This document shows positions 1 to 9,671 of a stretch of 64,000 nt of DNA, piece by piece. A model generated the notes under the pieces. It saw only the letters and a program-made list of their open reading frames with translations, was not told the DNA's origin and made no database searches. A program made the position numbers and the translations under genes. The stretch's first letter is position 1; the number at the start of each line of letters is the position of its first letter. This stretch comes from Mycobacterium asiaticum DSM 44297 (GTDB lineage: Bacteria; Actinomycetota; Actinomycetes; Mycobacteriales; Mycobacteriaceae), in assembly GCF_000613245.1 (NCBI RefSeq), contig NZ_HG964936.1, positions 900,821-964,820 on the forward strand, written 5' to 3'.

Positions 1-60
1 GCCTGCGGGCGCCGGCGCGGCGCTGCCCGCCGACGTTGTCCCGGGGCTCCGCTGACCACC

Positions 61-243
61 ATGGCGGGGACGGGCAAGGGCGCGCCGAGCACCGTGGCGC
101 CGGCGCCCGCGCCGGTCGTGGTGCCCGGTCCGGCAGCACCCGCCGCGGCCGAAGTGCCGCCGCCCGCGCCCATTCCGGCCTTCCTGGCCGGCATGACGAC
201 GGCAATGCCCACCTGCGGAGGGGCGCTGGCTCCGGCCCAATAA
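61..243 (+). CDS. Small Ala/Pro-rich reading frame, possibly the end of an upstream gene
   Basis: I do not recognise this product. The translation from the ATG at 61 is 60 residues, very rich in Ala and Pro, with G/C-rich third positions like real coding DNA here, and it ends ten bases before the convergent L,D-transpeptidase. The same frame is open back to base 1, but its upstream part is Arg-rich and unconvincing, while frame 2 (bases 2-55, stop TGA at 53) reads as a plausible protein tail. So this may be a separate small secreted-type protein, the frameshifted tail of the gene entering from the left, or noise. Without upstream sequence none of these can be chosen. Confidence 0.3.
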   Translation: MAGTGKGAPSTVAPAPAPVVVPGPAAPAAAEVPPPAPIPAFLAGMTTAMPTCGGALAPAQ

Positions 244-252
244 CGCGGAGTC

Positions 253-1143
253 TCATGACGGCGGTAGTTCGCGCGGCTTGGCTGGGTCGGCCTTCTTCTC
301 GACCGGGTCGGCTTCCTTGTCGCTGCGGATCGTGGCGACGCCTTCCTCGACGATCACCGGGTCACCGATGTGGACGGTGTCGAAGTACCACTCGGCGTCA
401 GTGGGGGTCAGGCTGATACAGCCGTGGCTGACGTTGTCGACCCCCATCGACGGCACGGCCCACGGCGCGGAATGCACGTAGAGACCCCGGTTGGTGATGC
501 GGACGGCGTATTCCACGTTCAGCTTGTAACCGTCGGGGTCGTTGACGGGGATGCCGACACTGCTGGAATCCATCAGCACCGAGCGGTCTTTGGCGAGCAC
601 GGTGTAGGTGCCGACCGGCGTCGCGAACTCCGGTCTGCCCATGCTGGCCGGGAGCACCCCGGTCTCACCGAAGTGTGACCGGTGATGCGGTGCGGGTAGT
701 GACGGCGGCGATTCCGGGTCGGCCCCGTCGATGCTCACGGTGAAGGTGTGGTTGGCGATGTTGGCGACGCCGACGACCTTGGGCCCCGTTTTGAAGTCGG
801 TGCGCAGGCCACCCACTGACAGCGCGATCGTGCTGTGCGCCGGCCAGTACCTGTCCGGAACCCATTGCACGACGTTGTCCTCGATCCACTCGAACCGGCC
901 CGTCATCGCCGGCACCGACGTCACCGCGATGGCGCGTTCCACCGCCGCGCGATTGACGACCGCACTGTGGAAGGTCACCACGACCGGATGCGCGACGCCG
1001 ACGACGGCGCCGCGCATGGGCGCGATCGATGCGATGTCGAAATACCCCCGCGACGAGTTCGTCATCGTGACGCCGGTGGGTCCGGCAAACACCGTCGCAG
1101 CGATACCAATCACCACAAGAACCGACCGCATTGCCGCCCGCAT
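253..1143 (-). CDS. L,D-transpeptidase (YkuD family), exported
   Basis: Predicted periplasmic enzyme that forms 3-3 cross-links in peptidoglycan. The chosen ATG at 1143 gives 296 residues with a basic n-region and a hydrophobic stretch (signal peptide or membrane anchor, no lipobox cysteine), then an Ig-like domain of about 90 residues resembling the bacterial Ig modules of mycobacterial Ldt enzymes, then a YkuD domain. The catalytic signature is clear: HSAPW followed by SHGC, whose Cys is the nucleophile. The tail is Lys/Pro-rich. In-frame alternatives are GTG 1158 and TTG 1215. It lies on the strand opposite its neighbours and is not one of the five Ldt loci I know from M. tuberculosis by position, so it looks like an additional paralogue. 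The family call is firm; the specific role is inferred. Confidence 0.85.
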   Translation of the reverse strand: MRAAMRSVLVVIGIAATVFAGPTGVTMTNSSRGYFDIASIAPMRGAVVGVAHPVVVTFHSAVVNRAAVERAIAVTSVPAMTGRFEWIEDNVVQWVPDRYWPAHSTIALSVGGLRTDFKTGPKVVGVANIANHTFTVSIDGADPESPPSLPAPHHRSHFGETGVLPASMGRPEFATPVGTYTVLAKDRSVLMDSSSVGIPVNDPDGYKLNVEYAVRITNRGLYVHSAPWAVPSMGVDNVSHGCISLTPTDAEWYFDTVHIGDPVIVEEGVATIRSDKEADPVEKKADPAKPRELPPS

Positions 1144-1302
1144 CGCTTTTTTCAACACCTTTCGAATAGCAGATTGCCGTCGATCGTAGGACCGCGGTGA
1201 CGTGCGAATATGCAAGCGACAGTGAGCGTTTCGGTCAGGGTTCGGTTACAGGTTGGTCACTCGCGGAATCGGTGTGTCACCGCAGCCCGGCACACTGACA
1301 CC

Positions 1303-1935
1303 GTGCTTGACCTGGTTCTTCCACTGCAGTGCGCGGGGTGCGGCGCACCCGCGGCACGATGGTGCGCGTCCTGTGGACGGGAGCTTGCGCTCAAGGCCGA
1401 CGAGCCGCATGTGGTATCACCGCGGGTCGACCCGCAGGTGCCGGTGTTTGCCCTGGGCCGCTATACCGGGGCCCGCCGCGAGGCGCTGTTGGCCGTCAAG
1501 GAACGCGGCCGCGCGGACCTCATCGCGCCGCTGGCCCGGCATTTGGCCCTCGGCATCCACCGGTTGTTGGCCTGGGGCATGGTCGACACGCCACTGACGG
1601 TGGTGCCGGCGCCGACCCGGCGGTCGGCGGCGCGGCGCCGCGGTGGTGATCCCGTCGCGAGGATGACGCGGGCGGCGGTCGCCGGACACCCGGAGATCGC
1701 GGTCGCGGCCGCGCTGCGCATGCGGGCGTTCGCGCGCGACTCGGTGGGCCTGGGGACCGCGGCCCGCGAGCGCAACATCGCCGGACGGGTGCTGCTGCGC
1801 GGGCCGCGCCCGAGTACCGAGGTCCTGATCGTCGACGACATCGTCACCACCGGGGCCACGGCGCGCGAATCGGTTCGGGTGCTGCGCGCCGCCGGAGTGC
1901 GGGTAGCCGCGGTGCTGACGATCGCCAGCGCCTGA
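1303..1935 (+). CDS. ComF-family phosphoribosyltransferase-like protein (Rv3242c-like)
   Basis: The GTG at 1303 gives 210 residues, close to the length I recall for Rv3242c (213). Near the N-terminus is a four-cysteine zinc-ribbon pattern (CAGCG then CASCG), as in ComF proteins. The C-terminal half carries the type I phosphoribosyltransferase PRPP loop VLIVDDIVTTGAT near residues 168-180. ComF proteins are linked to DNA uptake in competent bacteria, but mycobacteria lack an obvious competence system, so the role here is unknown. An in-frame start at 1210 would add 31 residues that are not family-like. It points toward hpf and secA1, as in M. tuberculosis. Confidence 0.85.
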   Translation: MLDLVLPLQCAGCGAPAARWCASCGRELALKADEPHVVSPRVDPQVPVFALGRYTGARREALLAVKERGRADLIAPLARHLALGIHRLLAWGMVDTPLTVVPAPTRRSAARRRGGDPVARMTRAAVAGHPEIAVAAALRMRAFARDSVGLGTAARERNIAGRVLLRGPRPSTEVLIVDDIVTTGATARESVRVLRAAGVRVAAVLTIASA

Positions 1936-2228
1936 AGAAAATCCGCAATCCGCAAGAGAACGTGAAGAACTCGAAACAGGTCCGCGAATGGGGTGGCACG
2001 GTTGGGCGAACACGGGCTAACGTCGAGATCAGAATCAACGACTCACTGTCGCGAAAATGCCAGGTTGAGCAACACCCCGGAGTAGGAGGTGAGAATTCGA
2101 TTTCTTGCTCCGGCGGGCAGCCTGCGGCGGCGAACATCTCTCGATGTTTCTTAACCGCTTACACCCTCGTCGGCGCGCATCCGAATACCCGGCACGCAGG
2201 GCGCGTGTGACGTGAAGAGAGAAACGAG
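1936..2228 (+). other. Leader region upstream of hpf with an isolated strong Shine-Dalgarno sequence
   Basis: This 293-base gap is less GC-rich than the genes around it and probably holds the hpf promoter and leader. It contains AGGAGGTGA at 2084-2092, a near-perfect match to the 16S rRNA tail, yet no ATG, GTG or TTG sits at a normal distance downstream. The only continuation is a frame of about 19 codons that would begin at ATT 2095 (or GTG 2089, inside the motif) and stop at a TAA about 60 bases on. A longer weak frame (1962-2210) has no ribosome site and an unlikely composition. I see no convincing sigma-factor motif. Confidence 0.35.
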
Positions 2229-2924
2229 TTGTCACGAATGTCAAGGCTTACCGTGGATTCCGAACAAGTTCTGGACCAGACGCCGGCAGCTAGCGACGGC
2301 CAAACGGAACCGATGGCTAACGCCGAAATCGTGTTCAAGGGCCGCAACGTCGAGATCCCCGACCACTACCGCATCTACGTTTCACAGAAGCTCGCACGCT
2401 TGGAGCGGTTCGACCGAACCATTTATCTGTTCGACGTCGAACTCGATCACGAGCGCAACCGTCGCCAACGCAAATCCTGTCAGCGCGTCGAGATCACCGC
2501 GCGCGGTCGCGGGCCGGTCGTGCGCGGCGAGGCCTGCGCCGACAGCTTCTATGCCGCGCTGGAATCTGCCGTCAGCAAGCTGGAGAACCGGCTGCGCCGC
2601 ACCAAGGATCGCCGCAAGGTGCACTACGGGGACAAGACGCCGGTGTCGCTGGCCGAAGCGACCGCCGTGGTGCCAACCGACAACCCCTTCGACAACCAGC
2701 CGGCCGAGCCGCACGACCATTACGGCGAAGTGCCGGACCACCAACCCGGTCGGGTCGTCCGCGTCAAGGAGCACCCAGCCAAGCCGATGTCGGTCGACGA
2801 CGCTCTCTACGAGATGGAACTGGTCGGGCACGACTTCTTCATGTTCCTCGACAAGGAGACCGATCGGCCCTCGGTGGTCTACCGCCGGCACGCCTACGAC
2901 TACGGCCTGATCCGGCTGGCTTGA
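2229..2924 (+). CDS. hpf: Long-form ribosome hibernation promoting factor (MPY/HPF, Rv3241c-like)
   Basis: Ribosome-associated factor that inactivates 70S ribosomes in slow growth or stress. The 231-residue product has the two domains of long HPF: an N-terminal S30AE/YfiA domain (about residues 30-130, starting AEIVFKGRNVEIPDHYR, with basic patches RNRRQRK and RTKDRRK) and, after an acidic/Pro linker, a C-terminal dimerisation domain (about 170-231, MSVDDALYEMELVGHDFFMF). This matches the protein called MPY in M. smegmatis. The start could be TTG 2229 (purine-rich site 8 bases before) or ATG 2238. It lies just upstream of secA1 in the same direction, an arrangement conserved in mycobacteria. 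Confidence 0.93.
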   Translation: MSRMSRLTVDSEQVLDQTPAASDGQTEPMANAEIVFKGRNVEIPDHYRIYVSQKLARLERFDRTIYLFDVELDHERNRRQRKSCQRVEITARGRGPVVRGEACADSFYAALESAVSKLENRLRRTKDRRKVHYGDKTPVSLAEATAVVPTDNPFDNQPAEPHDHYGEVPDHQPGRVVRVKEHPAKPMSVDDALYEMELVGHDFFMFLDKETDRPSVVYRRHAYDYGLIRLA

Positions 2925-3012
2925 TCCGGCTGGCCTGACGATCAGCGGCCTTCACTCGGTCGTCACCTAGGATGGGGGTCGCCCGAGACTCCTACCCGCG
3001 AGGGACATAGCT

Positions 3013-5871
<2,859 letters not shown>

Positions 5872-5890
5872 CCCCGGGGCGCCGCAACTT

Positions 5891-5909
5891 GAGGCAGTCG
5901 CCTCATGTG
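5891..5909 (+). promoter_or_regulatory. Inverted repeat, candidate operator, copy 1
   Basis: GAGGC-AGTC-GCCTC is a perfect five-base-arm inverted repeat (5891-5904) followed by ATGTG. Its last arm ends 37 bases before the ATG of the next gene (5941). An almost identical element with identical spacing lies before mddA (8273-8291). A -10-like CACCAT lies six bases before the ATG, so the transcript may be leaderless. Binding by the LuxR-type protein encoded between the two copies is inferred from position. Confidence 0.6.
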
Positions 5910-5940
5910 CGGCCCCGGCGCCGGCGCGCACCATTGCGCC

Positions 5941-6687
5941 ATGACCACACACCACACCCCTTACGACGCCGCCACGGCGGTCCTGCAGAACCCGACCCTG
6001 CCCGACGGAGACGACGAACGATTCGTCGGCTACGGCGTGATGGGCCTGCCCTTCGCCAGCGGTCACTACCTGGCGCTGCGGCACTTTCCGAAGGCCACCT
6101 TCGCACCCGCCTACAAGTCGGTGTGGCACCGCGGCCCCGACGGCGTCTGGACGTTCTACGCGACGACGTGCGGGCAGCAGAGCTGCGCTCGCTACTTCAG
6201 CTCGGCCACCAGCCAGGACGCAGTCCAATGTCAGATCGACGTCGACTGGATCGGCCCCTGGTCCCTGTCCGTCCGAATAGCCGGCCTGCTCGACTGGCAG
6301 CTCGACATCCGTTCCAGCCTGCCGACGCGGCTGATGAGCGCCGTCGGCGGACGCTTGCCCACGGCGACCTGGACCAATCGCACCGCGCTGGGGGCGCTCA
6401 GCCGTGCGGCCGGTCTGGCTTTGGGCGCCGGCCAGGTCCGGCTCGCCGGCACCGCGCCCAACGGCCAGCGATTCATGATCGCCCCGCGGCAGATGTGGGC
6501 GGTGGCGCACTCGCGCGCGGTGCTCGACGGCATCGACCTGGGGCCGGTCGGCCCGCTGCCCAGTCAGGCGCGGCTGGCCAGCTTCCGTCCCCCGCAGCGG
6601 GGACTGTTCGTCGTCGGCTCCGGGCACTTCGAATCCTTCGATGCGGATCGTCACCATGCCGTCGAACGCACTATCTCGATCGACTGA
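5941..6687 (+). CDS. Conserved-looking protein of unknown function in the HD-LuxR/mddA module
   Basis: I do not recognise the family. From ATG 5941 the product is 248 residues, with no signal peptide and no clear membrane segment. It looks beta-rich with many Trp, Tyr and Phe residues and a CGQQSC cysteine pair about a third of the way in. Such a profile could suit a lipid- or pigment-binding barrel, but that is speculation. An upstream in-frame start (5905) would place translation inside the inverted repeat and is unlikely. The gene opens a three-gene same-strand module with an HD/LuxR regulator and an MddA-like methyltransferase and shares an operator-like repeat with the latter, so the products may act in one pathway. 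Confidence 0.7.
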   Translation: MTTHHTPYDAATAVLQNPTLPDGDDERFVGYGVMGLPFASGHYLALRHFPKATFAPAYKSVWHRGPDGVWTFYATTCGQQSCARYFSSATSQDAVQCQIDVDWIGPWSLSVRIAGLLDWQLDIRSSLPTRLMSAVGGRLPTATWTNRTALGALSRAAGLALGAGQVRLAGTAPNGQRFMIAPRQMWAVAHSRAVLDGIDLGPVGPLPSQARLASFRPPQRGLFVVGSGHFESFDADRHHAVERTISID

Positions 6688-6706
6688 CCCGGGCCACAAT
6701 GAGCGC

Positions 6707-8266
6707 ATGGTCTCTCGCCCCGAGCCTGCGCAGCTACCGACGCGCGCGGAGTTGTTGGCCGCGCTGTCGGTGGCGATCGACCTCGGGCTGGGGCAACCCG
6801 CCGAACACATGCTGCGGGCCGCGCTGATCGCCACCCGGCTCGCCGATCGGCTCGGGCTGAGCAAGCCGCAACGCGACAGCGCCTACTACACCACGCTGAT
6901 CATGTGGATCGGCTGTCACGCCGACTCGCACGAATACGCGCAATGGTTCGGTGATGACATCGGGGTGCGCCACGACTCCTATCTGGTCGACTGGTCCGGA
7001 CTGCCGTACATGCGATTTCTGGTCAGCAACATCGGCCGCGGTCAGCCGCTGTTGCAGCGGGTCAGCATGATGGCCACGCTGTTGATCAACGCGCGCGGCC
7101 AGATCTCCCGAATGATCCACTCACACTGCACATCCGCGGCACTGCTTGCCGACCGGCTGGGCCTGGGCGCCGATGTGCAGGCGGCGCTCGCGTGCGCGTT
7201 CGAACGCTACGACGGGGGCGGGCTGCCCACCGGCGCCCGCGGCGAGGCGATCCCGGTCCAGATGCGCGTCGCTCAACTCGCCGAGATGGCCGAGGTGCAC
7301 CACCGCATGTACGGCGTCGAGGGCGCCAGGGCGATGGTGCGGGCCCGCAGCGGCGGCCAGTTCGATCCACAAGTGGCCGCGACGTTCCTGGACCACGCCG
7401 AGGACATCCTGGCCGGCCCGCCCATCGGCGACGTGTGGGTCGCGGCGCTGCAGGCGGCACCCGATCGCCACGAGCGCCTCGACGACCGGGCGCTGGACAC
7501 GCTGCTGGTCGCCCTCGGCGACTTCGTCGACCTGAAATGCCCGTTCACGCTTGGCCATTCGCGGGCGGTGGCCCGGCTCGCCGGGGACGCCGCTGTTGCC
7601 GTCGGGCTCGACGCCGACGCGGTGGCCCTGACCCGGCGCGCGGGTCATGTGCACGATCTGGGCCGAATCGGCGTGTCGAACCAGGTTTGGTCGAGGCCGG
7701 GGGCGTTGACCGCGGCCGAATTCGAACGCGTCCGGCTGCATCCCTACTTCACGGTGCGAATACTCAACCAGGTGCCTGGTCTTCGCCAGCTGGCCGAGGT
7801 CGCCGGCAATCATCACGAATGCCTCAACGGCACGGGATATCCGCGCGCCCTCGCCGAGGGCGCCCTGGGCCTGCCCGACCGTATCCTGGCCGCCGCGGTC
7901 AGCTACCAATCCGCTTGTGAGCCAAGGCCATACCGCAAGGAGATGACCCCCGACTCAGCGCGGCGACGGCTGCTGGGCCGGGTGCAAGCCGGTGAACTCG
8001 ATGCCGCCGCCGTCGAGGCGGTGCTGCATGCGGCCGGCCACCGGGCGCAGCGCCCGAAGGTGCGCCCGGACGGGCTCACCCCGCGCGAGGTCGAGGTGCT
8101 GTGCTTGGTCGCCCGCGGCGCCTCCAACAAGGAGATCGCGTCGACGCTGGTGATCAGCGAGAAGACGGCCCGCAACCACGTGGAGCGCACCTACGCCAAG
8201 ATCGGCGTGTCCAACCGGATCGGCGCCAGCATGTACGCGCTGCGCCACGGCCTGGCCACCGCCTGA
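6707..8266 (+). CDS. Tandem HD-GYP-like protein with C-terminal LuxR helix-turn-helix
   Basis: A 519-residue likely one-component regulator. The C-terminal 60 residues (from G456, GLTPREVEVLCLVARGAS then a TARNHVERTYAKIGV helix) are a LuxR/GerE DNA-binding domain. The middle is an HD-GYP-like domain: HDLGRIG near residue 316, a PGALT loop, and HHECLNGTGYP at about 369-379, close to the canonical HHExxDGxGYP but with Asp changed to Asn. The N-terminal half looks like a second, decayed HD-GYP copy (ERYDGGGLP near 166-174, lacking the HH pair). It could sense or hydrolyse a cyclic dinucleotide, or bind another ligand. ATG 6707 is chosen because it has the same CACAAT-N6-ATG upstream as mddA and avoids overlapping the previous gene. 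Confidence 0.85.
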   Translation: MVSRPEPAQLPTRAELLAALSVAIDLGLGQPAEHMLRAALIATRLADRLGLSKPQRDSAYYTTLIMWIGCHADSHEYAQWFGDDIGVRHDSYLVDWSGLPYMRFLVSNIGRGQPLLQRVSMMATLLINARGQISRMIHSHCTSAALLADRLGLGADVQAALACAFERYDGGGLPTGARGEAIPVQMRVAQLAEMAEVHHRMYGVEGARAMVRARSGGQFDPQVAATFLDHAEDILAGPPIGDVWVAALQAAPDRHERLDDRALDTLLVALGDFVDLKCPFTLGHSRAVARLAGDAAVAVGLDADAVALTRRAGHVHDLGRIGVSNQVWSRPGALTAAEFERVRLHPYFTVRILNQVPGLRQLAEVAGNHHECLNGTGYPRALAEGALGLPDRILAAAVSYQSACEPRPYRKEMTPDSARRRLLGRVQAGELDAAAVEAVLHAAGHRAQRPKVRPDGLTPREVEVLCLVARGASNKEIASTLVISEKTARNHVERTYAKIGVSNRIGASMYALRHGLATA

Positions 8267-8272
8267 GAATCT

Positions 8273-8291
8273 GAGGCAAAAGCCCCATGTG
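8273..8291 (+). promoter_or_regulatory. Inverted repeat, candidate operator, copy 2 (before mddA)
   Basis: GAGGC-AAAA-GCCCC followed by ATGTG, with one mismatch in the arms. It lies seven bases after the HD-LuxR stop codon. The final arm ends at 8286, exactly 37 bases before the mddA ATG, the same offset as copy 1 relative to its gene. CACAAT-N6-ATG follows, consistent with a leaderless promoter. Confidence 0.6.
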
Positions 8292-8322
8292 AGATCCGCT
8301 CTCCCCGGCACACAATCGGCCC

Positions 8323-9096
8323 ATGAAACGCTATCTGACAATCGGTTACGGCGCCCTGAGCTACCTGGTCTTCCTGGTCGCCTTCTTGTACGCCATCGTC
8401 TTCGTCGCCGCGATCCTGGTGCCCCGCAACGTCGACCACGGAATTGACGCTCCGCTGTGGCAGGCGCTCGCGGTCAATCTGGGACTGCTGGGTCTGTTCG
8501 GTGCCCAGCACAGCGTGATGGCCCGTCCGGGCTTCAAGCGCTGGTGGACGCGATTCGTGCCACAGCCGGTCGAGCGCAGCACCTACGTACTGCTGGCCAG
8601 CGCTGCGCTGCTGTTGCTCTATTGGCAATGGCGCACCATACCCGGCATCGTCTGGGACGTGCGGCAGCCGGCGGCCCGACTGCTGCTGTGGGTGTTGTTC
8701 TGGCTCGGTTGGGCAATCGTGTTCGCCTCGACGTTCATGATCAACCATTTCGATCTCTTCGGGCTACGGCAGGTTTACCTGGCCTGGCGCGGAAAGCCCT
8801 ACGCGGAATTGGGTTTTCGGACGCATCTGCTCTACCGGCTGGTGCGGCACCCGATCATGCTGGGATTCCTGATCGCCTTCTGGGCGACGCCGACGATGAC
8901 GACGGGTCATCTGCTCTTCGCGGTCGGCACCACCGGCTACATCTTCCTGGCGCTGCAACTCGAGGAGCGAGACCTGTTGGCGGCCATGGGAGATCAGTAC
9001 CGCGACTACCGGCGCCGGGTCCCCATGCTGCTTCCCCGTCCCCGCCACCGCGCCTCAGCCGATGTGCAGGGCGACCACCAGCCATCGATCGGGTAA
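8323..9096 (+). CDS. mddA: Methanethiol S-methyltransferase-like membrane protein (MddA, Rv3238c-like)
   Basis: A 257-residue integral membrane protein with about five or six hydrophobic segments. It ends in the membrane-methyltransferase signature shared by isoprenylcysteine and phosphatidylethanolamine methyltransferases and NnrU/MddA: RLVRHPIMLGF, then EERDLLAAMGDQYRDYRRRVP. MddA uses S-adenosylmethionine to turn methanethiol into dimethyl sulfide; as I recall, Rv3238c is an MddA homologue, and the position matches by synteny. The last 42 bases overlap the convergent Rv3235-like gene. Operator and leaderless-promoter features upstream suggest co-regulation with the gene at 5941. The substrate is inferred; another small thiol or isoprenoid is possible. 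Confidence 0.78.
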   Translation: MKRYLTIGYGALSYLVFLVAFLYAIVFVAAILVPRNVDHGIDAPLWQALAVNLGLLGLFGAQHSVMARPGFKRWWTRFVPQPVERSTYVLLASAALLLLYWQWRTIPGIVWDVRQPAARLLLWVLFWLGWAIVFASTFMINHFDLFGLRQVYLAWRGKPYAELGFRTHLLYRLVRHPIMLGFLIAFWATPTMTTGHLLFAVGTTGYIFLALQLEERDLLAAMGDQYRDYRRRVPMLLPRPRHRASADVQGDHQPSIG

Positions 9097-9507
9097 CTGC
9101 TCCACCCGGCATGCGATCGCGTGCACGCGGTGCCCGCGGCTGTAGGTGCCGAACACCTCGGCCGCCCGGTCACCGGCGGGCTGCACGTGCATCCGGCGCA
9201 GCACGGCGGCGCCCGTCGCCGTGCCCAGCGACCGACTGACCGAGAGCACCGAATCGATCAGGCCCGGTGCCAGCACCGCGCCCAGCTGCGCCGCCGGTCG
9301 GCGCCGGTCGATGACCTCCAGCACGCGGCGCAGCGCGCCATCAGCGAAGGCCGCCGCGCGGCGCGTCTGCGGCGCAAGCGGTGCCTGGGAAAGTGCCGAG
9401 CTGCTCGTCCGGCTGCCCCGCCGTGTTCGCGGGTTCGGCGGTGACGGCTGCCCTCGGGGGACGGCGCGCGTAGGCGGCTCGTAGTCGATCACCGGGGTGA
9501 CGGTCAA
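9055..9507 (-). CDS. Rv3235-like conserved protein of unknown function
   Basis: A 150-residue protein with a Pro/Arg/Ala-rich disordered N-terminal half (about 1-50) and a compact C-terminal domain of about 90 residues with alternating hydrophobics and a VHAIACRVEQLPDRWLVVALHIG-like tail. Actinobacterial Rv3235-type proteins have this form and are usually annotated hypothetical; some relatives occur near SecA, so a link to export or lipid functions is possible but unproven. The position between the MddA-like gene and tgs3 agrees with Rv3235. Its stop lies inside the convergent mddA coding region. Confidence 0.7.
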   Translation of the reverse strand: MTVTPVIDYEPPTRAVPRGQPSPPNPRTRRGSRTSSSALSQAPLAPQTRRAAAFADGALRRVLEVIDRRRPAAQLGAVLAPGLIDSVLSVSRSLGTATGAAVLRRMHVQPAGDRAAEVFGTYSRGHRVHAIACRVEQLPDRWLVVALHIG

Positions 9508-9671
9508 CGGAACTCTCCACGGGCAATGGTTGGTTGGGCGGCGTGCTGAAGAGTGTCAGACAATGGGGTGCCGCGCTATTCAGCTCCGGGCTTTCGTCCA
9601 CAGGTACGGTGGGCGATGGCAGGGGCCCGCTCATGAAATGAGGACGACTTGACGAGAAGGACAGGGCCGCA

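Noticed and set aside
1962..2210. 82-codon frame in the hpf leader
   Set aside because: No ribosome site, ordinary residue pattern absent, and it overlaps the probable hpf promoter/leader.
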